In this document: piece by piece, positions 17,717 through 25,399 of the stretch
Layout: each line of letters begins with the position of its first letter
How positions within the stretch are numbered: the first letter of the stretch is position 1
Origin: Sphingobacteriales bacterium
GTDB lineage: Bacteria > Bacteroidota > Bacteroidia > Sphingobacteriales > Sphingobacteriaceae
Direction: 5' to 3'
Length of the DNA: 43,493 nucleotides
Assembly: GCA_004294495.1 (NCBI GenBank)
Contig: REAS01000056.1
Coordinates: forward strand, 1 to 43,493
Position numbers and translations under genes: made by a program
Notes under the pieces: model-generated
The model's database searches: none
What the model saw: the letters and a program-made list of their open reading frames with translations, nothing else
Told to the model about the DNA's origin: nothing

Positions 17717-18527
17717 AAAAGCCGATTCTTTCGCACCATTCTATTTTATCAGCATATATAGGGTATTGGCAACGGGTACCCGCATTAGTACATGTTGTAC
17801 ATAAACCAATAGGTGTGGTTGATTTTTCTTCTACATCGGAGTTTGCATTATATTGATTTAAGTGTTTTAAATCTTTAAGTTTTTGATCGGCGTTTACAAA
17901 CATTGATCTAAATTTAAAAAACTTAAATACCCTATAGCCCGTACCTGCCCTAAGCGAGAAATAAAATGCAGGCCCATTAGATTCTAATTTAAGTGCCACA
18001 ATTACTATTAAAAACAATGGCGATAGCGCTAATAAACCAATTGAACTAAAAAATACATCAAATGCTCTTTTAACTAGTGGAACTTTATATTTTAGAAATT
18101 TAGCGGTTACACGGCTATTATTATTGATTTTTTGCCAGTTTTGTATCAAAAAATTTATTCTTAAAAATAAATCTTCGCTTTTATCGGGCAGTTTAGTGTA
18201 AACATCGGCAATGCCTGCTTTTAAGCATATTAGCCTAAGGTTATCGTTAACGTAATTAGAAACTAAAATAAATGGCAAATTTAAAAACTTATTTTGTAGC
18301 AATGTTTGGTAAAGTGCAATACCCATTGGAGACATAATTTCACCCACGCAAACAACGGCATCTATAGGTGTAGTACCTTTTGCCCAGTAAGCATGCATTT
18401 CAAATCCGTTTTTAAACGAAATGATTTCAAAATCATCGGTACTATAACTTTTAAAAAAATTTAAAATTTGGCTATTTGCATTAATTAACGCAATTGTTTT
18501 ATGCGTACTAGCATTGCTTGTGTCCAT
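17694..18527 (-). CDS. Pseudo-receiver fused to sugar-phosphate transferase, N-terminal part (frameshifted)
   Basis: Numbering is from the ATG at 18527; an upstream in-frame TTG at 18536 is possible but less likely. Residues about 10-125 form a receiver-like domain in which the phospho-acceptor aspartate position reads VCVGEIM, so it cannot be phosphorylated normally, while the lysine in YTKLP is kept. From about 150 the sugar-transferase part begins: KRAFDVFFSSIGLLALSP with a membrane hairpin, then ESNGPAFYFSLRAGTGYRVF and FKFRSM. A loop with four cysteines (C243, C246, C253, C265) precedes the break, after which the frame runs to a stop at 17694. The enzyme family transfers a sugar phosphate to undecaprenyl phosphate, the first step of repeat-unit synthesis. 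The catalytic remainder is in the adjacent frame (17360-17740). Confidence 0.82.
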   Translation of the reverse strand: MDTSNASTHKTIALINANSQILNFFKSYSTDDFEIISFKNGFEMHAYWAKGTTPIDAVVCVGEIMSPMGIALYQTLLQNKFLNLPFILVSNYVNDNLRLICLKAGIADVYTKLPDKSEDLFLRINFLIQNWQKINNNSRVTAKFLKYKVPLVKRAFDVFFSSIGLLALSPLFLIVIVALKLESNGPAFYFSLRAGTGYRVFKFFKFRSMFVNADQKLKDLKHLNQYNANSDVEEKSTTPIGLCTTCTNAGTRCQYPIYADKIEWCERIGFCENQKRP

Positions 18528-18541
18528 AACTAACAAAAAAA

Positions 18542-18940
18542 TTAAATAATTTTACCCAATCGTTTTAAAACTAATTTCAATCTTGCGTCTAATTCTTGAG
18601 GATTAAAAGGTTTCACAATAAAATCATCGGCACCAGCATTTAAGCATTTTATTCTTGTATCAGAGTTTTCTTCGCCCGAAAGTATAAGTATTGGAATAAA
18701 ACTAAAAAAACCACTTGCTTTTATTTGTTTAATTAACTCAAGGCCTCCAATTTCTGGAGTGTTTAAATCGCTTAGTATTAAATCGGGTACGTTGCCAAGC
18801 TGTATGCTTGTAAGTGCTTCTAAACCATTACTAAAAATTGATATTGTGTACTGGGCCGATAAATGAAAACTAAGTAGGTTTTGCATATAAATATCGTCTT
18901 CTACAATAAATACGTGTATATCTTTATTTATGTTTTCCAT
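18542..18940 (-). CDS. Stand-alone response-regulator receiver domain
   Basis: This is a single receiver domain of 132 residues with no output domain. The acidic residues E14-D16 (VEDD), phospho-acceptor D58 (LILSDLN), S88 (LILSGE) and K110 (VKPF) are all present, so it should be phosphorylatable. It is the first gene of the exopolysaccharide operon and lies 14 bases before the ATG of the pseudo-receiver/sugar-transferase gene. Single-domain receivers act through protein contacts or as phosphate shuttles. Given its position it may take phosphate from the hybrid kinase at 10137-13181 and act on polysaccharide initiation; this is inference from context. Confidence 0.92.
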   Translation of the reverse strand: MENINKDIHVFIVEDDIYMQNLLSFHLSAQYTISIFSNGLEALTSIQLGNVPDLILSDLNTPEIGGLELIKQIKASGFFSFIPILILSGEENSDTRIKCLNAGADDFIVKPFNPQELDARLKLVLKRLGKII

Positions 18941-19290
18941 AATTTGAGGGCAATTATTAAGTGTTATTTAATTCTCGAAAATTAAGCAAATGATTGAATA
19001 AACAAAGCATTATAGTTAACCTTTAAAAAAATAATTATAATGTATGCTAATTTAGTTTTTGCTGTAAAAAAACAATTGTGTTTGGCAATAAGTATAAAAT
19101 TATCATTAACAACTATACGCTAATTCAAATACTCTACTAAAACAACTATGCTTTTATTTTAGAGAGAAAAAATAAAACTATAATATTTATGGTGGCTAAA
19201 ATAAAATATTATTATAAATATATTTTTCACCTAAAGTTACATTTTAAACTAGTGGCAAAGTATTTGTAACTAAATTAAAAATAAAAAATC
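18941..19290. other. Divergent intergenic region
   Basis: These 350 AT-rich bases separate the exopolysaccharide operon (minus) from the small membrane protein (plus) and must hold both promoters. A weak -7-like box, AGTATTTG, lies about 25 bases before the small gene. No open frame, repeat or RNA structure was recognised. Confidence 0.5.
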
Positions 19291-19476
19291 ATGAATGTTA
19301 AAGGATCGTTTGGTACAATATTAACCGTATTAGGTATAATAGGTTTAATTTATACAGCAATAATTTTTGTGCAGCACACAGGAAACAACCGCGAGTTAAC
19401 AGTTTGGGGAATTTTAGGAATTGTTTTTTTTGTTTCGGGTATTGGTTTAGTTAAAACAACTAAAGATGAAATTTAA
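19291..19476 (+). CDS. Small two-helix membrane protein, function unknown
   Basis: The 61-residue protein is predicted to have two transmembrane helices, about 7-27 (GTILTVLGIIGLIYTAIIFV) and 39-54 (VWGILGIVFFVSGIGLV). They are joined by a polar loop (HTGNNREL), with short charged ends. I do not recognise a functional family; small proteins of this shape are common in Bacteroidota. The ATG follows an AT-rich leader, the composition matches neighbouring genes, and it converges on the NlpC/P60 gene with 34 bases between them. It looks like a real but uncharacterised gene. Confidence 0.7.
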   Translation: MNVKGSFGTILTVLGIIGLIYTAIIFVQHTGNNRELTVWGILGIVFFVSGIGLVKTTKDEI

Positions 19477-19510
19477 AACTAAACAACAAACGAAAAATAC
19501 AAAATTAAAC

Positions 19511-20080
19511 CTATTCTGTTATGTCCAATTCGTTTTTAAACGACTCTAACATGCGGCCACCTTTATAAAAGTATCTAGTCCAGTAGGGGTCTTCTAAGTT
19601 ACTAATCATTACCCCTTTGCTTGATGATGCGTGAGCAAATTTATTGTCGCCGATATAAACACCTACATGGCTAATAGCCCTACTATGAATTTTAAAAAAA
19701 ACTAAATCGCCTTGTTCTAATTCGGTTTTCGCAACTGGGTTAACCATACTAAAAATATTTCTAGAATTGTTGCCAATAATAGTACTAAAAGCTTTGTTGT
19801 AAAGTTGAAACGCAAATTTAGAGCAGTCTATACCTTTTTTACTATTTCCACCTAGGCGGTATGGCGTACCAATCCAATCGTAAATAAATTTATACATTTT
19901 GGTGTTTGATGTTGCCGAAATAGCTACACCCATTATTTGCGAAAAGTATTGCGATGCTAAGTTGTCAGGGTCTTTGGTATCTTCTTTTTCTTGATTTTGA
20001 GCGGAGGTATTGCTTCTATTTTGGCCAATTACACTAAATGATGTTAGTATAAAAAGCAATAAAATAAGGGATTTTTTCAT
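19511..20080 (-). CDS. NlpC/P60 (C40) cell-wall peptidase
   Basis: The ATG at 20080 is preferred because it places the signal peptide (KKSLILLLFILTSFSVIG, then Q) at the extreme N-terminus; an ATG at 20101 adds seven residues. Numbered from 20101, the C-terminal half is an NlpC/P60 domain. Its catalytic cysteine is C93 in GIDCSKF, the first histidine H145 in ISHVGVYIG and the third residue H157 in FAHASS. YRLGGNSKKG before the cysteine is typical. Such enzymes cut D-glutamyl-diaminopimelate bonds in peptidoglycan stem peptides in the periplasm. The protein has no SH3 or LysM binding module, only a linker. The gene appears monocistronic. Confidence 0.92.
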   Translation of the reverse strand: MKKSLILLLFILTSFSVIGQNRSNTSAQNQEKEDTKDPDNLASQYFSQIMGVAISATSNTKMYKFIYDWIGTPYRLGGNSKKGIDCSKFAFQLYNKAFSTIIGNNSRNIFSMVNPVAKTELEQGDLVFFKIHSRAISHVGVYIGDNKFAHASSSKGVMISNLEDPYWTRYFYKGGRMLESFKNELDITE

Positions 20081-20274
20081 TAACTCATTATTTAATTTCA
20101 TTTAACCATTTTAATTAAACGGCCTTAGCAAAATTATATTTTGTAAGGGTGTAAAAGTAAAACTTATGTTTGTTTTACGCAACAAATATTTATCTGTTTT
20201 AACTATTTAACATATTATTTAAAAATTACCAATTTTAATGCTAACAAAGGGTTTTATTTTTGGTTAGATAATGA

Positions 20275-20282
20275 TAGATTTG
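20275..20282 (+). promoter_or_regulatory. Candidate -7 box for pdhA
   Basis: TAGATTTG matches the Bacteroidota -7 consensus TAnnTTTG exactly and lies 30 bases before the pdhA ATG. No TTG-type -33 element is found at the normal distance, so support is partial. Confidence 0.3.
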
Positions 20283-20312
20283 TTTTTTCGCATTTAACAA
20301 CAAAAATCACGA

Positions 20313-21308
20313 ATGAGTTCAGTTGCTATTACAAAAGATACGTACCTAGAGTGGTACGAAATTATGCTTTTACTAAGAAAGTTCGAAGAAAAAGCGGGTC
20401 AGTTATACGGCCAACAAAAAATACGTGGTTTTTGCCACCTATATATAGGTCAAGAAGCTGTTATTGCAGGAACAATATCTGCAACTAACCACGATGATAG
20501 TATGATAACCGCCTATCGCGACCATGCACACCCATTGGCAAAAGGTATGTCGGCCAATGCAGCAATGGCCGAGCTTTTTGGAAAAGCTACCGGCTGCTCT
20601 AAAGGTAAAGGTGGTTCCATGCACTTTTTTGATAAAGAAAACAAGTTTTTTGGTGGCCACGGCATTGTGGGAGCGCAAGTACCTTTGGGTGCTGGCATAG
20701 CCTTTGCCGAACAATATTTAGGTACCAAAAATGTAAATGTGTGCTACATGGGCGATGGTGCAGTGCGCCAAGGTGCAGTACACGAAACCTTTAACTTGGC
20801 TATGCTTTGGAAAATTCCGGTAGTTTTTGTTTGCGAAAACAACGGTTATGCCATGGGAACTTCGGTGGCTAGATCATCTAACATTACCGATATTTACAAA
20901 TTGGGTTTAGCTTACGATATGCCTTGTATGCCGGTTGATGGAATGGATCCAGTTGCTGTACATACCGCAATGGATGAAGCCGTACAACGAGCCAGAAATG
21001 GCGATGGCCCAACATTTTTAGAAATTAGAACGTATAGGTATAAAGGTCATTCTATGTCTGATCCTCAAAAATACCGTACTAAAGAAGAGGTTGAAGAGTA
21101 TAAAGCTAAAGACCCAATTGAAATTGTAAAAAAACACATAGTTGATAATAATTTTGAAAACGAAGCTTGGTTTGAAGGCGTTGCAGCTAAAGTAAAAGCA
21201 GTGGTTGAAGAAGCTGTTAAATTTGCCGAAGAATCTCCATACCCAGAAGCATCAGAATTATTTAAAGATGTGTATGCTGAGGATAATTATCCTTTTGTAA
21301 AAGATTAA
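20313..21308 (+). CDS. pdhA: Pyruvate dehydrogenase E1 component, alpha subunit
   Basis: This 331-residue protein has the thiamine-diphosphate motif GDG (147-149) through NN (176-177), within CYMGDGAVRQGAVHETF and FVCENNGYAMG. It also has the conserved RDHAHPLAKG segment (69-78) and the phosphorylation-loop-like YRYKGHSMSDP (241-251). E1 alpha pairs with E1 beta to decarboxylate pyruvate and transfer the acetyl group to lipoyl-E2. The E2 gene follows after 36 bases, so the two are co-transcribed. No E1 beta gene is present next to it; in many Bacteroidota pdhB is elsewhere on the chromosome. A branched-chain 2-oxoacid E1 is possible, but the pairing with a two-lipoyl-domain E2 favours pyruvate. 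Confidence 0.95.
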   Translation: MSSVAITKDTYLEWYEIMLLLRKFEEKAGQLYGQQKIRGFCHLYIGQEAVIAGTISATNHDDSMITAYRDHAHPLAKGMSANAAMAELFGKATGCSKGKGGSMHFFDKENKFFGGHGIVGAQVPLGAGIAFAEQYLGTKNVNVCYMGDGAVRQGAVHETFNLAMLWKIPVVFVCENNGYAMGTSVARSSNITDIYKLGLAYDMPCMPVDGMDPVAVHTAMDEAVQRARNGDGPTFLEIRTYRYKGHSMSDPQKYRTKEEVEEYKAKDPIEIVKKHIVDNNFENEAWFEGVAAKVKAVVEEAVKFAEESPYPEASELFKDVYAEDNYPFVKD

Positions 21309-21344
21309 ATTCAAAAAAAAACTATTTTAAAACAGTAAAATATA

Positions 21345-22982
21345 ATGGCTGAAGTAATTAAAATGCCCAAAATGAGCGACACCATGACCGAAGGTGTATT
21401 AGCAAAATGGCATAAAAAAGTGGGCGACAAAGTTAAAGCTGGCGACGTTTTAGCAGAAATTGAAACCGATAAAGCAACAATGGATTTCGAATCTTTTCAA
21501 GACGGAACCATTCTATTTATTGGCTTAGAAGAAGGCAAAGCTGTACCTGTTGATGAAATCATTGCCGTAATTGGCAACGAAGGAGAAGACTATAAAGCCG
21601 CTATTGCTGCCGACCAACCAAAAGCCGAAACCATAACCGAAGCATCTGCCGAGGCCCAAAAAGTTGAAACCGTTACACCAACTGCTGCAAATGTTGATAC
21701 GTCAAACATCCCAGCAATGGTAATTAGAATGCCCGCCTTAAGCGATACCATGACCGAAGGCGTTATTAATAAATGGAACTTTAAAATTGGAGATACCGTA
21801 AAAGCCGACGATTCGCTGGCAGATGTAGAAACAGATAAAGCTACTATGGAAGTAGTTGGTTACGAAGACGGTACTCTTTTATATTTAAGCGTAACCGAAG
21901 GCGAAGCCGTACCGGTAAATGGTATTATTGCAATTGTTGGTGTTGCTGGTACAGATATTACTCCGCTATTAAATCAAAGCGCTAGTGCAAAAGCAGATGC
22001 GCCATTAAGCGACCAAAAATCGGCGGAAGCCAAACCAACTGAAGAAGCTGAAAAAACAGTTTCTACCGATGATAGCCGTGTAAAAGCATCGCCATTGGCC
22101 CGTAAAATTGCCCAAGATAAAGGCATTAATTTACATGAGGTAACCGGTACAGCCGAAGGTGGGCGTATTGTGAAAAAAGATGTTGAAGGTTACACGCCTG
22201 CTGCAAAACAAGAAACTGCCCAACCGGCTGCCGAAACTGCAACAGCACCAGCAGAAAAGTCTTTTGCGCCAGCGCCAGTTATTCCACAATTTGTTGGTGA
22301 AGAGCGTTTTACTGAAAAGCCAGTTTCGCAAATGCGTAAAGCCATTAGCCGTAGTTTAGCAGAAAGTTTATTTACCGCACCGCATTTTTATTTAAATATT
22401 ACAGTTGATATGGATGGTGCAATGGCCGCCCGTACACTAATTAATACGGTAGCATCGGTAAAAGTTTCGTTTAACGATATTGTAATTAAAGCAGTTGCTA
22501 TTGCATTGAAACAACACCCGGCGGTTAACTCATCGTTTAGAGGCGACAAAATCCGTTTTAACGAACATACCAATATTGGTGTTGCCATGGCTATTGAAGA
22601 TGGCCTGTTGGTACCAGTTGTTAGGTTTGCGGATGGTAAAAGTTTATCGCACATTTCGGCAGAGGTAAAAGATTTTGCACAAAAAGCCAAGGCTAAAAAA
22701 TTACAACCTAAAGATTGGGAAGGTTCAACATTTACAGTTTCTAATTTAGGAATGTTTGGTATTGATGATTTTACATCTATTATTAACACGCCCGATGGCG
22801 CAATACTATCTGTTGGTGCAATACAGCAAGTACCCGTGGTTAAAAATGGTGCAGTTGTACCAGGTAATATTATGAGATTAAGTTTAGGTTGCGATCACCG
22901 AGTGATTGATGGTGCAACTGGAGCTAAATTTTTACAAACTTTAAAAGCTTTATTAGAAGAACCAATAAGGTTATTGGCTTAA
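21345..22982 (+). CDS. pdhC: Pyruvate dehydrogenase E2, dihydrolipoamide acetyltransferase (two lipoyl domains)
   Basis: The 545 residues carry two N-terminal lipoyl domains with lipoylation lysines K43 and K165, each in an ETDKATM context. An acidic/alanine-rich linker leads to the peripheral-subunit-binding domain (about 245-280, VKASPLARKIAQDKGI). A long Ala/Pro linker leads to the catalytic domain (about 325-545), whose active site is H518 and D522 in DHRVIDG. E2 is the core of the complex: it accepts acetyl from E1 and forms acetyl-CoA, with E3 reoxidising the lipoamide. It is co-transcribed with pdhA and ends before a strong terminator. Family and role are clear. Confidence 0.95.
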   Translation: MAEVIKMPKMSDTMTEGVLAKWHKKVGDKVKAGDVLAEIETDKATMDFESFQDGTILFIGLEEGKAVPVDEIIAVIGNEGEDYKAAIAADQPKAETITEASAEAQKVETVTPTAANVDTSNIPAMVIRMPALSDTMTEGVINKWNFKIGDTVKADDSLADVETDKATMEVVGYEDGTLLYLSVTEGEAVPVNGIIAIVGVAGTDITPLLNQSASAKADAPLSDQKSAEAKPTEEAEKTVSTDDSRVKASPLARKIAQDKGINLHEVTGTAEGGRIVKKDVEGYTPAAKQETAQPAAETATAPAEKSFAPAPVIPQFVGEERFTEKPVSQMRKAISRSLAESLFTAPHFYLNITVDMDGAMAARTLINTVASVKVSFNDIVIKAVAIALKQHPAVNSSFRGDKIRFNEHTNIGVAMAIEDGLLVPVVRFADGKSLSHISAEVKDFAQKAKAKKLQPKDWEGSTFTVSNLGMFGIDDFTSIINTPDGAILSVGAIQQVPVVKNGAVVPGNIMRLSLGCDHRVIDGATGAKFLQTLKALLEEPIRLLA

Positions 22983-23003
22983 TTTAAAAAACGTTATACT
23001 ACA

Positions 23004-23055
23004 AAAACTCTTATTTTACTTTAGATTTTTTCTGAAGCGAAATAAGAGTTTTTAT
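23004..23055 (+). terminator. Terminator of the pdhA-pdhC operon
   Basis: AAAACTCTTATTT (23004-23016) pairs perfectly with AAATAAGAGTTTT (23040-23052). Inner extended pairing leaves a T-rich loop, and the stem runs into T residues. It sits 21 bases after the pdhC stop. Confidence 0.85.
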
Positions 23056-23071
23056 TTTAAAGCCTACAAAT

Positions 23072-23770
23072 ATGAAAATGCGCTATTGTTTACTACCTAT
23101 ACTTTTGCTTATGTGGTGCAATACGCAAGCCCAAGAAAACTTTATTGTAAAAGGTATAGTATTTAAGAACAACAGTACCGATAGAGTAGCAAACGCAACT
23201 ATTGCCAACACAAATAAGCAAACTACCACCCAAACAGATGAGTTTGGAACTTTTGCTATCGTGGTTGCTTTAGGCGATACATTAAATATTTCTAAAACGG
23301 GTTTTCAAGAGCTAGATAAAATTATTGTTAAAAAACAAAACATTATAGTTTATTTAAATACGGCAACTGTTTTAACCGAAGTTGTGGTAAAAGCAAAATC
23401 GGTAAAGCAAGAACAGAAAGAGATTTTGGCTGGCTATAAATCGAAAGGGGTTTACAATAACGGAAAAACACCCTTTTTAATGTATATTTTTAACCCGCTA
23501 ACGGCATTGCAAAATTTGTTAAGTAAGGATGCAAAAAATGCTAAAACGTTTTACAAATACATATCCCGCGAAAACGGAGAAAGTTTTGTGGATGGTAAGT
23601 TTAATATAAACCTAATTAAAAACAACACCAATATTAATGAAAGCGATATTGCCGAATTTATGTATGTATACCGCCCAAAATATGTGGATATAAAATATTG
23701 GAATGAGTATGATGCAATTAATTATATCAAAAAATCGTATTTGAAATACAAAGAAGCGGTAAAAAAGTAA
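23072..23770 (+). CDS. Secreted carboxypeptidase-regulatory-like domain protein
   Basis: The 232-residue protein has a signal peptide (LLPILLLMWCNTQA, then QE). A single CarboxypepD_reg-like beta sandwich follows (about 23-100), with VKGIVFKNNSTDRVANATI, TQTDEFGTFAI, and LTEVVVKA at its end. The rest (100-232) is helical and polar with no recognised family. This domain begins many SusC/TonB-dependent receptors in Bacteroidota but here stands alone in a short periplasmic protein, a common yet uncharacterised family. It is transcribed alone, between the pdhC terminator and the convergent ruvC. No function can be assigned. Confidence 0.82.
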   Translation: MKMRYCLLPILLLMWCNTQAQENFIVKGIVFKNNSTDRVANATIANTNKQTTTQTDEFGTFAIVVALGDTLNISKTGFQELDKIIVKKQNIIVYLNTATVLTEVVVKAKSVKQEQKEILAGYKSKGVYNNGKTPFLMYIFNPLTALQNLLSKDAKNAKTFYKYISRENGESFVDGKFNINLIKNNTNINESDIAEFMYVYRPKYVDIKYWNEYDAINYIKKSYLKYKEAVKK

Positions 23771-23807
23771 GTGTTTTAAATTTTACCAGTAAATACATTA
23801 GATTACA

Positions 23808-24374
23808 TTACTTAACCCTTTTTAAATTATCTTTTGCAAAACTTTCCCAACCGCTGTAAGATTTGCCCGAACCTGCCGACGTTATTTTTTGAAACGAATG
23901 GCAAACCGCAACCGCCAAACCATCGGTAGCATCTAAAAACTCGGGGGTTTCGTTAAATTTTAACAATTGCTTTAGCATTGCTGCCACTTGCTCTTTAGTG
24001 GCGTTACCGTTACCCGTAATAGATTGTTTTATTTTTTTAGGCGAATACTCTACAATAGGCAAACCTTTGGCCAAACCAGCCGCCATTGCAACGCCTTGCG
24101 CCCTACCTAATTTTAACATAACTTGTATGTTTTTTCCATAAAAAGGAGCTTCTAGGGCTAAACAATCGGGGTGGTATTGTTCAATTAAACTGGTGGTTTG
24201 TTCAAAAATACGTTGTAACTTAAGCGGATGATTGTCTAAATGTGTCATTTTTACCACCCCTAAACTTAATAATTTTATTTGGGAGCCAGTTTCTTTTATT
24301 AAACCATAGCCCATAACAGCTGTACCAGGGTCGATACCCAAAATTATACGTTCTTTGGATTTTTCCTTTAACAT
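23808..24374 (-). CDS. ruvC: Crossover junction endodeoxyribonuclease RuvC
   Basis: The 188-residue protein has the RNase-H-like fold and all four catalytic acids: D15 in GIDPGTAVMGYG, E75 in LALEAPFYGKN, and D148 and D151 in LDATDGLAVAVCHS. RuvC works with the RuvAB motor to resolve Holliday junctions by symmetric nicking during recombinational repair. ruvA and ruvB are not in this window. Length and motif order match the family. The gene diverges from the UPF0104 gene at 24425, with about 50 bases between preferred starts, so the two probably share a small promoter region. Confidence 0.95.
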   Translation of the reverse strand: MLKEKSKERIILGIDPGTAVMGYGLIKETGSQIKLLSLGVVKMTHLDNHPLKLQRIFEQTTSLIEQYHPDCLALEAPFYGKNIQVMLKLGRAQGVAMAAGLAKGLPIVEYSPKKIKQSITGNGNATKEQVAAMLKQLLKFNETPEFLDATDGLAVAVCHSFQKITSAGSGKSYSGWESFAKDNLKRVK

Positions 24375-24424
24375 AGCTGCAATATTAAGCTAAATTGTTA
24401 ACATTGTGTAAAACTACCCAGCTA

Positions 24425-25399
24425 GTGACCGTACAACAAAAAAAGAAACTAACCCTCGTTATTAAAATTGCTGTATTGCTTTTGGCTACTTTTTTTATCG
24501 TTTACAAACTTAACACTAATCAAAACTTAGAAAATTTTTATAAAATTATTAAAACCCTTAACCCTAAACAGGTTTATATAAAATTAAGTATCGTTGTTTT
24601 AATGATGCTTTTAAATTGGTTTTTAGAGAGTCTTAAATGGCGATATTTGGTAAAAAGGGTTGAACGTATTTCCCTTTTAAAAGCGGTTGAAAGTGTTTTT
24701 TGTGGTTTAACTTGGGCAATTTTTACACCCAACCGTATTGGCGAATATGGTGGACGAATATTTTTTTTATCGCCCCGCAAACGCATACCAGGTATGGTAG
24801 CAATGGGAGTAGGCCACATTGCGCAAATGGTAATTACCAATGTTATGGGTACTATTGCCGTGGTTTGGTTTGTGTATAATTTTGTTAAAATACAAACTTG
24901 GCTACTGCCTTATTTTGCCTTTTGGGGGAGTGTAATTGCCATAAGCTTAGTAGTGCTATATTTTAACATTAGACTTATTAATTATGTTTTATTTAGGGTA
25001 AAATTTCTAAAAAAATATGAGAAATATTTTAGTGTATTAAGCGAATATACCAAAATGCAACTACTTACAGTACTGTTATTTAGCTTAGTAAGATTTATAG
25101 TTTTTACTGGCCAATACGTTTTTATTTTAAACTTTTTAATACCTAATATACCCATTTTACCATCGGCTTTAATGGTATTTATTTTATTTTTGATACAATC
25201 GGCATTGCCATCGTTAGATTTGTTAGATATTGGCGTACGCAGCCTAACAGCCGATTATTTTTTTGGTTATATTACACCACAAAGCAGTGTAGTTATTGCT
25301 TGTGCCGCTTTAATTTGGTTGGTTAATTTAATAATTCCTGCTATATTAGGTTCATTCTTTGTTTTTAAATTAAAATTCTTTGGCAACAACCGTAATTAG
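24425..25399 (+). CDS. UPF0104/LPG-synthase transmembrane-region family protein (flippase-like)
   Basis: This integral membrane protein of about 324 residues has seven to eight helices. It contains WFLESLKWRYLVKRV near the N-terminus, TPNRIGEYGGRIFFL (a conserved PNRxGE-type motif of the family) and QSALPSLDLLDIGVRSL near the C-terminus. This family corresponds to the membrane half of lysyl-phosphatidylglycerol synthase and often acts in lipid or glycolipid transfer, but the aminoacyl-transferase half is absent. The GTG at 24425 is preferred; a TTG at 24395 would place the start only 20 bases from ruvC. The last 20 bases overlap the next glycosyltransferase gene, suggesting co-translation and perhaps a shared glycolipid pathway. 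Confidence 0.82.
   Translation: MTVQQKKKLTLVIKIAVLLLATFFIVYKLNTNQNLENFYKIIKTLNPKQVYIKLSIVVLMMLLNWFLESLKWRYLVKRVERISLLKAVESVFCGLTWAIFTPNRIGEYGGRIFFLSPRKRIPGMVAMGVGHIAQMVITNVMGTIAVVWFVYNFVKIQTWLLPYFAFWGSVIAISLVVLYFNIRLINYVLFRVKFLKKYEKYFSVLSEYTKMQLLTVLLFSLVRFIVFTGQYVFILNFLIPNIPILPSALMVFILFLIQSALPSLDLLDIGVRSLTADYFFGYITPQSSVVIACAALIWLVNLIIPAILGSFFVFKLKFFGNNRN

Noticed and set aside
17694-17740. Programmed frameshifting in the sugar transferase
   Set aside because: No slippery heptamer or downstream structure was seen, and family members are encoded in one frame.
20439-20728. Minus-strand frames opposite pdhA
   Set aside because: They are shadows of a gene with intact E1 alpha motifs.
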